Source: Sphingomonas sp. GM_Shp_1
GTDB lineage: Bacteria > Pseudomonadota > Alphaproteobacteria > Sphingomonadales > Sphingomonadaceae
Length of the DNA: 64,000 nucleotides
Assembly (NCBI RefSeq): GCF_026540895.1
Contig: NZ_JALNUR010000013.1
Coordinates: 21,369 to 85,368 of the forward strand
Reading direction: 5' to 3'
The notes under the pieces are model-generated. The model saw nothing but the letters and a program-made list of their open reading frames with translations, was not told the DNA's origin and did no database searches. This document shows positions 27,327 through 35,268 of this stretch, piece by piece (position 1 is the first letter of the stretch; each line of letters opens with the position of its first letter). A program made the position numbers and the translations under genes.

Positions 27327-28556
27327 CTATTCGCCGCGCAGCACCAGCGCGGGCGACACGCGCGCCGCCTGCCAGGCGGGATAGAGGCTGGCCAGCACCG
27401 CACCCGCCAGCACGCAGACGCCGATGATCGCCACCTCATGCGGCGAAATCCCGATGGGCAGCGACAGGAAGACGTCCAGTTCGCGCTCGCGCGTCGGGGC
27501 CAGCGACAGGGCGAACGCCGCGATCCGCTCGCGCTGGGTCAACAGGCCGCTCGCCAGCGTCAGGCCCGCCACCGCGCCGACCCCGGCGATGACGCTGCCC
27601 ACCGCCGTGAACACCCGCGCGATACCGCGCGCGGACATGCCCATGCTGCGCAACACCGCGATCTCGCGTCGCTTGGAGCGGGCGAGTAGGGTCATCGAGG
27701 ACAGGATGTTGAACAGCGCGATAACCGTCACCAGTCCGACCGCGATGGTCATGCCGATCTTCTCGGTCGCCAGCGCGGCGAGCAGCGTGCGGTTGGTCTG
27801 GGTCCAACTCGCGATGCGATAGCCGGGGCCGAGGCGGCGGCGGATTTCACCGGTCACCATCGCTTCGTCGGCGGGTTTCGTCAGCGTCACCGCGACCCGG
27901 CGCGTCACCGCCGCCGTGTCGTCCAGGATCGGCAGGCCCGTCACCGGGCCGATCACGACGGGCGACTGTCCGCCATCGGCTTCGTCGTCATGGTAAAGCC
28001 CGGCGACCCGCGCATCGAACAGCTTCAGCGACACCGCCCGGTCGGGGGCGACCTCGACCCGGCCCAGCGCGACCGGCATCCCCGGCAACAGCCCCAGTTG
28101 CAGCGCGGCATTCTCGCCGACCGCGATACTGTCGGGGGAATCGGGGCGGCGGCCCATGGCCATGCGCGACAAGGCGGGGTGGCGCGCCAGCCCGTCGGGG
28201 TAGAGTCCCTGCAAGCGGATCGGGCTCATCCGCCCGTCGATGCTGAGCGCGGCGGTGATTTCGCGCAACGGTTCGGCGCGCGCGACACCGGGCAGCCGGG
28301 CGATCGCCGCGGCAACCTGCGCCTCGTCCATCAATTGGTGGGCGGCGGCGGTGATGCTGAGATGTCCGTCGACCGGCGCGACGCTGCTGGCCAGCTTGGC
28401 GGTCGCGCCGTTCATCACGGCCAGGACCAGCACGAGCGAGGCGACGCCGATCGCCACCCCGATACAGCCGATCGCGCCGACCAGCAGGACCAGCCGTCCC
28501 CCCGCACCAGGCCACAGATAGCGCGCGATCAGGTGACGTTCGTGACGGGCCAACAT
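27327..28556 (-). CDS. FtsX/LolC-family ABC transporter permease
   Basis: A 409-residue inner-membrane permease. One N-terminal transmembrane helix, a periplasmic domain of about 230 residues, and three C-terminal helices follow the FtsX-domain layout (KRREIAVLRSMGMSARGIARVF, ending YPAWQAARVSPALVLRGE). This is the topology of LolC/LolE, which extract lipoproteins from the inner membrane with the ATPase LolD. No ATPase gene is adjacent, and the gene is embedded between flagellin genes and fliA. The ribosome site GGGGAAAG lies inside a hairpin. Confidence 0.85.
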   Translation of the reverse strand: MLARHERHLIARYLWPGAGGRLVLLVGAIGCIGVAIGVASLVLVLAVMNGATAKLASSVAPVDGHLSITAAAHQLMDEAQVAAAIARLPGVARAEPLREITAALSIDGRMSPIRLQGLYPDGLARHPALSRMAMGRRPDSPDSIAVGENAALQLGLLPGMPVALGRVEVAPDRAVSLKLFDARVAGLYHDDEADGGQSPVVIGPVTGLPILDDTAAVTRRVAVTLTKPADEAMVTGEIRRRLGPGYRIASWTQTNRTLLAALATEKIGMTIAVGLVTVIALFNILSSMTLLARSKRREIAVLRSMGMSARGIARVFTAVGSVIAGVGAVAGLTLASGLLTQRERIAAFALSLAPTRERELDVFLSLPIGISPHEVAIIGVCVLAGAVLASLYPAWQAARVSPALVLRGE

Positions 28557-28559
28557 GCT

Positions 28560-28582
28560 CTTTCCCCGGATGCGGGGGAAAG
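28560..28582 (-). promoter_or_regulatory. Hairpin covering the permease ribosome-binding site
   Basis: CTTTCCCC (28560-28567) and GGGGAAAG (28575-28582) form an 8-base-pair stem. On the minus-strand mRNA the purine-rich arm, immediately before the ATG at 28556, would be sequestered. Confidence 0.45.
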
Positions 28583-28692
28583 GCTTAGGCGCAAGGACCG
28601 GTCAAATGAACACGATTTCTCCCCCCGGCGGGGAATCATGGCGAAACCGCCAAGACCATCCCGGCGAATGCCGCGGCGGACGATCGGTGTCG

Positions 28693-29502
28693 TTATGCCT
28701 GCCCGGCCAGCGCCTTTTTCAGCTTGGCATGGGCGGCGCTCTTGATCTGGCAGACGCGGGCGGCGCCGACATTCAGCACCTGGCCGATTTCCTCCAGATT
28801 GAGTTCCTCGACATAGTAAAGCTGGATCACCATCGCCTCCCGCTCGGGCAGGGCGGAGATGGCCGCGATCAGGGCGTCGCGCAGGTCGCTTTCGGCCAGT
28901 TGCTCGAAGGCGTCGGGGGTGTCGTCGGCGAACCAAGGCAGATCGTCCGAATAGACATCGTCGATCGAATCCATCCGCACCGCCTCCGCCGTCTTGTATT
29001 CCGCGCGAAGCCGTTCGACCGGCACGCCCAGCTTTTGCGCCACCGCCTCGTCGGTCGGGGCCTGGCCGTCGGGCTCGGTCAGGGCGGACACCGCCTTGGC
29101 ATAGTCGCGGCGGCGGCGCATCGCCCCGCGCGTCGTCGTCGCCTGGCGCCGCAGTTCGTCGATCATCGAGCCGCGCAGGCGGGCCTTCAGATAATGGCCG
29201 AACTCGACCCCGCGCTCCTCGAACGAGGCGGCGGCCTCGACCAGCGCGACCAGGCCGACCTGGACCAGGTCTTCGATCTCGACCAGGTTCGACATCGACC
29301 CATGGACGTGCCACGCGATGCGGCGGACCATCGGCAGATGCTGGCGGATCAGCGCACTGCTGTCGCCCGTGGCCCCGCGCGGGGCGGGGCGATAGGTGAG
29401 CGGCTGGTCCGCGATCGTCGGATTGACCAGCGCGGGGTCGAAGCTCGCCGGGTTGACCGGCTGGGCATTCATGAATGCGCCGCTGAAAGGGTGCGAGGTC
29501 AT
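28693..29502 (-). CDS. fliA: Flagellar sigma factor FliA (sigma-28)
   Basis: A 269-residue sigma-70-family factor of the FliA group. Region 2 is clear (HLPMVRRIAWHVHGSMSNLVEIEDLVQVGLVALVEAAASFEERGVEFGHYLKARLRGSMIDELR). Region 3 (VSALTEPDGQAPTDEAVAQKLGV) and region 4 (ISALPEREAMVIQLYYVEELNLEEIGQVLNVGAARVCQIKS) also match. The start at 29502 overlaps the flhA stop by ATGA; an ATG at 29472 is possible. It is the last gene of the transglycosylase-flhA-fliA unit and should direct the late promoters of fliC, its paralogue, fliD and flgM. Confidence 0.95.
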   Translation of the reverse strand: MTSHPFSGAFMNAQPVNPASFDPALVNPTIADQPLTYRPAPRGATGDSSALIRQHLPMVRRIAWHVHGSMSNLVEIEDLVQVGLVALVEAAASFEERGVEFGHYLKARLRGSMIDELRRQATTTRGAMRRRRDYAKAVSALTEPDGQAPTDEAVAQKLGVPVERLRAEYKTAEAVRMDSIDDVYSDDLPWFADDTPDAFEQLAESDLRDALIAAISALPEREAMVIQLYYVEELNLEEIGQVLNVGAARVCQIKSAAHAKLKKALAGQA

Positions 29503-31580
29503 GCAGCAATCGCCTGTTGCTGGGAGTGATGGGGGGCGCCGATGACGGCGACGACTTCGACCGGCTTGTCTTCCGGCACTTCGAAGAAGGAGAGGACGGG
29601 CACGTCGGGCAGGCAGGTGCGCAGCAGCTTGCGCATCGCCAGACGGACGCCGGGCTGGACGACGAGGGCAAAGGGCTTGGCCTCGGCGATCAGCGGTTCG
29701 GCCGCCTGGGTCAGCGCGGTGGTGATCCGCTGGCCCAGATCGGGTTCGATGACATGGCGGCGCGACACGTCGGCGCGCATCGCCTGGCCCAGCAGCCCTT
29801 CGAGCTGACCGTCCAGCGTCATGACGCGAAGCGGTTCGCGCACGCCGCACAGCTTCTGGACGATCAGCGCGCCCAGGCTGGGGCGGATCGTCTCGATGAT
29901 CTCTTCGGCATCGGTCGTCCGCTGCGCGGCGACCGCGATGGCGCTGGCGATCCGGCGGAATTCCTTGAGCGAGATATTCTCGGCCAGCAGGCCCTTGAGC
30001 ACCTGGGTCAGCGTGGTCAGCGGCAGCGGCGTCGGGCAGAGCGAGGCGGCCAGTTGCGTCGCGTGCTCCTTCAACCCGTCGAGCAGCGCCTGCACCTCGT
30101 CGGGGCCAAGCAGTTCGGCGGCGTTCGAGCCCAGGATATGGTTCAGATGGGTCGCCATGACGGTGCCCGGATCGACCACCAGATAGCCCATGCCGGTCGC
30201 GGCATCGGCATCGCCCTTCAGGATCCAGGTGGCGGGCAGGCCGAAGGTCGGGTCCTTGACCGGCTTGCCGTTCAGCGTGCCGAACGCCTGGCCGGTGTCG
30301 AGCGCCAGCATCTCGTCGGGCGAGACCTGGTCCTCGGCGGCGACCACGCCGTTGATGAGGATGCGATAGCTATAGGGCGCCAGGCTGATATCGTCGCGGA
30401 CCCGCGCCTGCGGCACGACGAAGCCCAAATCCTTGGACAGTTGGCGGCGGACGCCGGTGATGCGCGCCATCAGGGGGGCGCCGCGACGCTCGTCGACCAG
30501 CGGCACCAGGCCGTAACCGATGTCGATATGCACCTGCATCCCGTCGGTCACGTCTTCCCACGCGATGCGCGAGGGGTCGACCGGTTCGGCTGCGGGCGGG
30601 GCGGCGACGATGACGGGGCGCTTCTCGATCTGGCGCAGCTTCCACGCGGTGAAACCGGCGATGGCGGCGGCGGGCAGCAGGATCAGGTGCGGCATGCCGG
30701 GCAGCACGCCCAGCAGGCCCAGGATGACCGCGACCGGCAGCCAGGTCTTGGACGCGCCGAACTGTGACCCGATCTGGCCCGCCAGATCCTTGTCGGACGA
30801 AACGCGCGTCACGATGGCGGCGGCAGCGATCGACAGCATCAGGCTGGGCAACTGCGCGACCAGCGCGTCGCCGATGGCGAGCAGGATATAGGTCTTGGCG
30901 GCGTCGGCCACGCCCATGCCGTGGCTGACCGGACCCAGGATCAGGCCACCGATGATGTTGGCCGCCAGGATCAGCATCGCGGCGACCGCGTCGCCCTTCA
31001 CGAACTTGGACGAGCCGTCCATCGAGCCGTAGAAATCGGCCTCGGTCGACACCTCGACGCGGCGCGCCTTGGCCTGGTCGGGCGTGATGAGCCCGGCGTT
31101 CAGGTCGGCGTCGATCGCCATCTGCTTGCCGGGCAGCGCGTCCAGGGTGAAGCGCGCGGACACTTCCGACACGCGGCCCGCGCCCTTGGTCACGACGATC
31201 AGGTTGATGATCATCAGGATCGCGAAGACGAAGAGGCCGACGACATAGTCGCCGCCGATCAGGAAGGTGCCGAACGCCTCGATGACATGGCCCGCCGCCG
31301 CTTCGCCCTCATGGCCATGGACCAGCACGATGCGAGTCGAGGCGACGTTGAGGCCCAGGCGGAACAGCGTGGCGAAGAGCAGGACGGTCGGGAAGGCCGA
31401 GAAGTCGAGCGGCTTTTCGGCGTTCAGCGAGACCATCAGCACGGCCAGGCTGATCGCGATGTTCGCGACGAAGAAGACGTCGAGCAAAGCCGGCGGGATC
31501 GGCACGACCATGACGAGGACCAGCAGCAGGATCGCGGCGGGCAGGGCCATGGTGCGGCCATTGGCGAGAAGCTTGCCCAT
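29499..31580 (-). CDS. flhA: Flagellar export gate protein FlhA
   Basis: A 693-residue export-gate protein. About eight transmembrane helices occupy the first 320 residues. The conserved FHIPEP-like region is present (RFTLDALPGKQMAIDADLNAGLI), and a large cytoplasmic domain docks chaperone-substrate complexes. It lies three bases after the transglycosylase gene and overlaps fliA, in an operon with an RpoN-type promoter. Confidence 0.97.
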   Translation of the reverse strand: MGKLLANGRTMALPAAILLLVLVMVVPIPPALLDVFFVANIAISLAVLMVSLNAEKPLDFSAFPTVLLFATLFRLGLNVASTRIVLVHGHEGEAAAGHVIEAFGTFLIGGDYVVGLFVFAILMIINLIVVTKGAGRVSEVSARFTLDALPGKQMAIDADLNAGLITPDQAKARRVEVSTEADFYGSMDGSSKFVKGDAVAAMLILAANIIGGLILGPVSHGMGVADAAKTYILLAIGDALVAQLPSLMLSIAAAAIVTRVSSDKDLAGQIGSQFGASKTWLPVAVILGLLGVLPGMPHLILLPAAAIAGFTAWKLRQIEKRPVIVAAPPAAEPVDPSRIAWEDVTDGMQVHIDIGYGLVPLVDERRGAPLMARITGVRRQLSKDLGFVVPQARVRDDISLAPYSYRILINGVVAAEDQVSPDEMLALDTGQAFGTLNGKPVKDPTFGLPATWILKGDADAATGMGYLVVDPGTVMATHLNHILGSNAAELLGPDEVQALLDGLKEHATQLAASLCPTPLPLTTLTQVLKGLLAENISLKEFRRIASAIAVAAQRTTDAEEIIETIRPSLGALIVQKLCGVREPLRVMTLDGQLEGLLGQAMRADVSRRHVIEPDLGQRITTALTQAAEPLIAEAKPFALVVQPGVRLAMRKLLRTCLPDVPVLSFFEVPEDKPVEVVAVIGAPHHSQQQAIAA

Positions 31581-31583
31581 GCC

Positions 31584-32441
31584 TTAGCCCCCCATGCTCG
31601 CGAGCATCATGTACGCCAGCCGCGCATGATCGGGCTTGGGGCGCAGCACGCTGTCGCCGTTCGCCGTCGCGCTGCGCATGCCGAGCTGGTTCATCGTGCT
31701 GGTCGCCCAGGCGATGGCGTCGGCGGCGCTTTCGTTGTTGCCGGTGACCACGGTGGCATCGCCGTTCATCCCCTGGAGCGCGAGCGCCTGCGCCGCGAAC
31801 TGGAGATTGGCGGAGCGGGTCGCGTCGCTGTCGGCGCTGCTGCCCGCCAGCTTGTTCGCGAACCGGTCATAGATGTCGGACAGCGAGCGCGGCTGGCCGT
31901 TCGACGCATAGAAGACCGAACGATTGGCCCGCGCGGCGGCGGGGAAGAGCGATGCGCCGCTGGCCTGCGGGTTGCTGGCCAGCGTGCCCAGAAACTTGGT
32001 CGCGCCGCCCAGGCCCAGGAAATGCGCCATATACAGGTCGGTGCCGTTCGCCTCGCGGCCCAGCGTCGATTCCAGCGCGGCCTTGTTGTCCGAGGCATGT
32101 TCGGCGGCCATCAGCGAGGCGGCGGTCGGATCGTTGCGCAGGCCCATGATCGCCGAGCGCGCATTGCCGGTCACATAATAGCGCCCGCCCGACTGGCCGA
32201 TCGAATCCGCCGCCCAGCCCAGCCCATGTTCGGCGCCATGCTTCTTGAGCACGGCAAGCCAGCTCTGCTCGACGAACTGATAGAGCCCCGAGGCCGAGGA
32301 GGTGCCCGCACGGGCATTGGCGTTCAGCCCGGATTCCAGCTTCGCCTGGCCGAGCAGATAGCCGAAATCGACCCCCGTGCGGCTGGACGCCAGCGCGATG
32401 GCCGATTGGATTCTGGCGTGGGAAACGGGTTGGACGGTCAT
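31584..32441 (-). CDS. Flagellar lytic transglycosylase (SLT domain)
   Basis: A 285-residue protein with an SLT-type lysozyme-like domain. It shows LLGQAKLESGLNANARAGTSSASGLYQFVEQSWL, with the catalytic Glu in AKLESG near residue 36. No clear signal peptide is seen, so secretion through the flagellar system or another route is likely. As the first gene before flhA and fliA it probably opens peptidoglycan for the rod. The FlgJ of this window lacks its own muramidase domain, which fits a separate enzyme. Confidence 0.85.
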   Translation of the reverse strand: MTVQPVSHARIQSAIALASSRTGVDFGYLLGQAKLESGLNANARAGTSSASGLYQFVEQSWLAVLKKHGAEHGLGWAADSIGQSGGRYYVTGNARSAIMGLRNDPTAASLMAAEHASDNKAALESTLGREANGTDLYMAHFLGLGGATKFLGTLASNPQASGASLFPAAARANRSVFYASNGQPRSLSDIYDRFANKLAGSSADSDATRSANLQFAAQALALQGMNGDATVVTGNNESAADAIAWATSTMNQLGMRSATANGDSVLRPKPDHARLAYMMLASMGG

Positions 32442-32477
32442 GCTATGTGGTTAAAGCCCTGGTTTGGGCTTCGATTA

Positions 32478-32493
32478 GCAAGGGGCGTGCCAA
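32478..32493 (-). promoter_or_regulatory. Sigma-54 promoter of the transglycosylase-flhA-fliA unit
   Basis: On the minus strand: TTGGCACG (32486-32493), CCCC, TTGC (32478-32481) followed by T. It is a perfect -24/-12 element with the invariant GG and GC ten bases apart. The transcript would begin about 25 bases before the ATG at 32441. Confidence 0.9.
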
Positions 32494-32540
32494 TCCCGAT
32501 CGCCGCCACGGATCGACCCGTTCAAAAGCGATGGCGGCAA

Positions 32541-32567
32541 TAAAAAAGCCCGGAAAAACCGGGCTTT
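32541..32567 (-). terminator. Intrinsic terminator after flgN
   Basis: GCCCGG-AAAAA-CCGGGC (32548-32564), extended by A-T pairs on both sides. On the minus strand the stem is followed by TTTTTTAT. It ends the transcript carrying flgM and flgN before the next promoter. Confidence 0.85.
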
Positions 32568-32634
32568 GCTTCACATTGCTGGCGCCGTGACCATGTGCGG
32601 GGCGGTGGTGGGTCGGGTCACGGCAGAGGTCGGT

Positions 32635-32674
32635 GCGGCAAAGCGGCAAGCGCTTGCCGCCGGCAAGGCGGCAA
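32635..32674. promoter_or_regulatory. Candidate FlbD-like enhancer upstream of the flhA unit
   Basis: A perfect 18-base palindrome, GCGGCAAGCGCTTGCCGC (32643-32660), is flanked by GCGGCAA (32635-32641) and GGCGGCAA (32667-32674). It sits about 180 bases upstream of the transcription start expected from the sigma-54 promoter at 32478-32493, a usual enhancer distance. The core CGGCAA-N4-TTGCCG recurs at 35199-35214. Confidence 0.6.
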
Positions 32675-32986
32675 TCAGGCGAAGGCGCGCATCATCGGGC
32701 GATAACCCGCCCCGGCATCGCCGGTCAGGGTCTGCAACCGGCGGCGGACATTGGCGGCCATCAGGTTGACATAGATGCGGCACGTCTCGTTCAGGCGATT
32801 GGCCTCGTCGGCCAGTTCGCGCAGCTCGGGTCCGGCGGGGCCGGTGCCCAGCGCGGCGACATCCTCGATCGCGGCCAGCTTTTCGGTGGTCGCGCGCTCC
32901 AGGCCGGCGACGTCGTTGACCTTCAGGGCCGCGATCTCGCGATGAAGGGCCTCGATGACCCGGATCAGGGCGTCACGCCGCGTCAT
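32675..32986 (-). CDS. flgN: Flagellar chaperone FlgN
   Basis: A 103-residue helical protein with the FlgN-like pattern (ALIRVIEALHREIAALKVNDVAGLERATTEKLAAIE, later NRLNETCRIYVNLMAANVRRRL). FlgN is the export chaperone for the hook-filament junction proteins FlgK and FlgL, both encoded here. It overlaps the end of flgM by 14 bases and is followed by a strong terminator. Confidence 0.82.
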   Translation of the reverse strand: MTRRDALIRVIEALHREIAALKVNDVAGLERATTEKLAAIEDVAALGTGPAGPELRELADEANRLNETCRIYVNLMAANVRRRLQTLTGDAGAGYRPMMRAFA

Positions 32987-33272
32987 TGTTGCTCCAGCTC
33001 AGCTTCAGGGCGATCATCTGGTCGGCGATGGTCGCCGGCAGGATCGGAAAATTGCCGTCCGCGATCGCCTTCTTGATCTGGGCGATGCGCTCCTGATTGA
33101 TCGGAGGCTGCGAGGCCATCGAAGCGGACAGGCCGCTCAGCGCGCTCGTGTCGCCGGTCGCGGGCTTCGCCGGGGCAGGCCCTGCCTCGGGAGTCGCCGC
33201 CACGCGGGCCGCCGCGATCCGCGCGACCCTCGTGTCTCCGGCATTCAGCCTTGAAGTCGATATTTCCACCAT
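32973..33272 (-). CDS. flgM: Anti-sigma-28 factor FlgM
   Basis: A 99-residue protein with the FlgM C-terminal helix pattern (INQERIAQIKKAIADGNFPILPATIADQMIALKLSW) that binds FliA until FlgM is exported through the finished hook. The N-terminal half is Ala/Pro-rich and likely disordered. I start at 33272 (MVEISTSRL), since the longer frame to 33299 would begin at the transcription start predicted from the sigma-28 promoter. It is followed by flgN. Confidence 0.88.
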   Translation of the reverse strand: MVEISTSRLNAGDTRVARIAAARVAATPEAGPAPAKPATGDTSALSGLSASMASQPPINQERIAQIKKAIADGNFPILPATIADQMIALKLSWSNNDAA

Positions 33273-33304
33273 GCCCGCACCTATCGGTTTCGCTGACATC
33301 CATG

Positions 33305-33331
33305 GAAACGGCAGTTTCGTGCATTCTTTTA
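33305..33331 (-). promoter_or_regulatory. Sigma-28 (FliA) promoter of flgM-flgN
   Basis: On the minus strand: TAAA (33328-33331), 15-base spacer, GCCGTTTC (33305-33312). It gives a negative feedback design in which FliA drives its own anti-sigma factor. It also fixes the flgM start downstream of about 33298. Confidence 0.8.
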
Positions 33332-33365
33332 GTCGGAATTTCAGCCCCGCCCCTGCGGGACGCCG

Positions 33366-33866
33366 TCAATCGGTCCAGCCGGGCAGGGTGGCGCGACCGC
33401 TGGACAGGGCAACTGCTTGAATAGGTTGGCGAGCTGCGTCGATCTTCACCGGAAAATGTGCGCCCGGCGCGGCATCGGCCATCGCGATTCCGTCGCGGGT
33501 GATCGAAAATCCGTCCGATCCCGCCTCCACCGTCACCGGATCGCCGCGCCGGATCACCGGTTCCTGGCGGACCGGAACGGTGGGAATCGCCGCCACGGCG
33601 GCGGCCACCGGGCGAGGGGCGGCCAGCACCGGTACGAAGATGCGCCATTGCGGACTGGAACAGGCGATGACCACCGCGTCATGCGCCTCGGTCCGCCAGG
33701 ACAGCGCGACGGTGGGGCATTGGGCGAGCTTCAGCCGCGCGTCCACGGGCGAACGCGCGCCGCCCTCCACCCCGACCGGGCGGCCGGTGAAGGCGGTGAC
33801 CGCCGCATCCAGCGCGGCGACATCCTGAAAACCGGCGGCGCCGGCCAGCAACAGGGACAGGATCAT
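33366..33866 (-). CDS. flgA: P-ring assembly chaperone FlgA
   Basis: A 166-residue periplasmic protein with a short signal peptide (MILSLLLAGAAGFQD). The C-terminal SAF-like domain is typical of FlgA (EPVIRRGDPVTVEAGSDGFSITRDGIAMADAAPGAHFPVKI...ALSSGRATLPG). It helps FlgI polymerise into the P ring. It overlaps the upstream MotB-like gene by ATGA and shares its promoter. Confidence 0.9.
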   Translation of the reverse strand: MILSLLLAGAAGFQDVAALDAAVTAFTGRPVGVEGGARSPVDARLKLAQCPTVALSWRTEAHDAVVIACSSPQWRIFVPVLAAPRPVAAAVAAIPTVPVRQEPVIRRGDPVTVEAGSDGFSITRDGIAMADAAPGAHFPVKIDAARQPIQAVALSSGRATLPGWTD

Positions 33867-34408
33867 GGGGACTTCCTTCGGGGTTCACCGGAAAAGACGA
33901 GGGTGACCACCGCGCGTCGCTGGCCGGAGGCCGTGGCGGTCGACAGGGTCAGGCGATCGGCGGCGGTCGGGCCGATCAGCGCGGCGGCGGCGCGCGCGCG
34001 ATCGGCGGCCAGCACCACCGGGCTATGGGTCACGGGGTCGACATCGGCGGCGCTGCCGTCGGTCGCGGCCTGGATCGACAGGCGCACGCGCGGATCGGCC
34101 AGCGCTGCCTTCGCCCAGCGCGCCAGATCGGGATCGGGGTCGATCGGCTGGGCCGAACCGGGGGCGAAACGGAGCGCGGCGGCGGCGACCGGCATGATCG
34201 GCGATGGCGCCGGGACGGGAGCGGCACGGGCAAGCGGCGTGGCCGCCCCGAACTCGGCGCGCAGGGAATCGACCAGCGCGGGGCGCCGCTCGGCGCCCAT
34301 CGCCTGCACCAGCACCAGAAAGCCGACCAGCAGCAGCGCCAGATCGGCCAGGGTGATCAGCCAGAGCGGGCGCGACGCGGCAGGGGCGGGGAAGTCGAAC
34401 TCGGTCAT
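33863..34408 (-). CDS. Short MotB-like stator protein (second set)
   Basis: A 181-residue protein with one N-terminal transmembrane helix (PLWLITLADLALLLVGFLVLVQAM). Its Asp sits where MotB carries the proton-binding Asp (compare YADFVTAMMAFFLLLW in the second MotB of this window). A Pro/Ala-rich linker leads to a compact OmpA-like end (AATDGSAADVD, ADRARAAAALI, GQRRAVVTLVF). It is much shorter than the 296-residue MotB encoded at 45 kb. It overlaps both neighbours by ATGA and so is co-translated with a MotA-like protein and FlgA. Confidence 0.72.
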   Translation of the reverse strand: MTEFDFPAPAASRPLWLITLADLALLLVGFLVLVQAMGAERRPALVDSLRAEFGAATPLARAAPVPAPSPIMPVAAAALRFAPGSAQPIDPDPDLARWAKAALADPRVRLSIQAATDGSAADVDPVTHSPVVLAADRARAAAALIGPTAADRLTLSTATASGQRRAVVTLVFSGEPRRKSP

Positions 34409-35094
34409 GCGACGGTCGCCAGCGGGCGGCGCGGCGGCGTCGGCGGGCGGACGGCGGCGACCGGGGCCTCGCGCGCGGCGAGCGCGGCGATGGGCAGTTC
34501 GATCCGCGCGCGCTCGAACGCCTCGATCCGGGCGGCGCGGCGCAGGCGGGCGGCGATGGGCTGTGCGACCAGATTGGCGAACAGCGCGCCATACAGGGTG
34601 GCGAGCAGCGCGATCGCCATCGCGCCGCCGATCCGCTGCGGATCGTTCATCGTCGCGAACATCGCCGCCAGCCCGATCAGCGTGCCGACCATGCCCATGG
34701 CGGGGGCCGCCTCCGCCGCGCCCGCCCAGATATCGACGACCGCCAGATGCCGTTCGACCCGCGCCAGGCGGGCCTGACGGGTGCGGGTGAGGACGGTCTC
34801 GGGCCGCTCGCCATCGACGATCGCGCCGATCGCCTCGGCCAGATCGGGATCGGTGATGACCGAACGGTCGAGCGTGACCACGCCGTGGCGCTGCGCGATC
34901 CGGGCCAGATGGGTGATCTGCTCCAGCAGCGGCTCGGCGGAATAGGGCGCGCGGACCAGCACGCCCAGCGCGCGCACGCTGCGCCGGGCATCCCGCCACG
35001 GCGTGCGGAGCAGGGTCGCGACCAGCGTCCCGCCTAGCACGATGGCGAGCGCGGCGGGGTCGAGGAACTGGGAAAGGGGCGGCAATCCGTTCAT
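34405..35094 (-). CDS. MotA/PomA-like stator protein (second set), lacking the first helix
   Basis: A 229-residue protein aligned by eye to MotA/PomA from the second transmembrane helix onward (FLDPAALAIVLGGTLVATLL). It keeps the motor signature EAAPAMGMVGTLIGLAAMFATMNDP with the conserved Pro and the last helix GGAMAIALLATLYGALFANLVAQPI. The usual first helix and its loop are missing, and upstream in-frame sequence is not hydrophobic. The start at 35094 lies only about three bases after the transcription start predicted from a sigma-54-like element. Confidence 0.75.
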   Translation of the reverse strand: MNGLPPLSQFLDPAALAIVLGGTLVATLLRTPWRDARRSVRALGVLVRAPYSAEPLLEQITHLARIAQRHGVVTLDRSVITDPDLAEAIGAIVDGERPETVLTRTRQARLARVERHLAVVDIWAGAAEAAPAMGMVGTLIGLAAMFATMNDPQRIGGAMAIALLATLYGALFANLVAQPIAARLRRAARIEAFERARIELPIAALAAREAPVAAVRPPTPPRRPLATVA

Positions 35095-35107
35095 GCGCCC
35101 GTACTCT

Positions 35108-35123
35108 GCAAGCACCGGGCCAG
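35108..35123 (-). promoter_or_regulatory. Probable sigma-54 promoter of the second stator-flgA unit
   Basis: On the minus strand: CTGGCCCG (35116-35123), GTGC, TTGC (35108-35111) then A. It has the GG-N10-GC core with one mismatch in the -24 block. It implies an almost leaderless mRNA for the MotA-like gene. Confidence 0.55.
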
Positions 35124-35165
35124 TTTCGGTGCTTCTCTTCATAAAGGACTGGGCGACAGGCCCTT

Positions 35166-35240
35166 TTGCCGCCTGTTGCCGCCACCCGGCAACGGCGGCG
35201 GCAAGGCGTTGCCGGATGCCGGCTTGCCGGTCCTTGCCGC
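35166..35240. promoter_or_regulatory. Candidate FlbD-like enhancer between divergent flagellar operons
   Basis: TTGCCGCC (35166-35173 and 35176-35183), CGGCAA (35187-35192), the dyad CGGCAA-GGCG-TTGCCG (35199-35214) and two more CTTGCCG copies (35223-35240). The dyad is about 80-110 bases from both flanking sigma-54 promoters and has the same N4 spacing as the palindrome at 32643-32660. Confidence 0.6.
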
Positions 35241-35268
35241 CACGTCCCTTCCCTTCGTGGCGGGCGAA

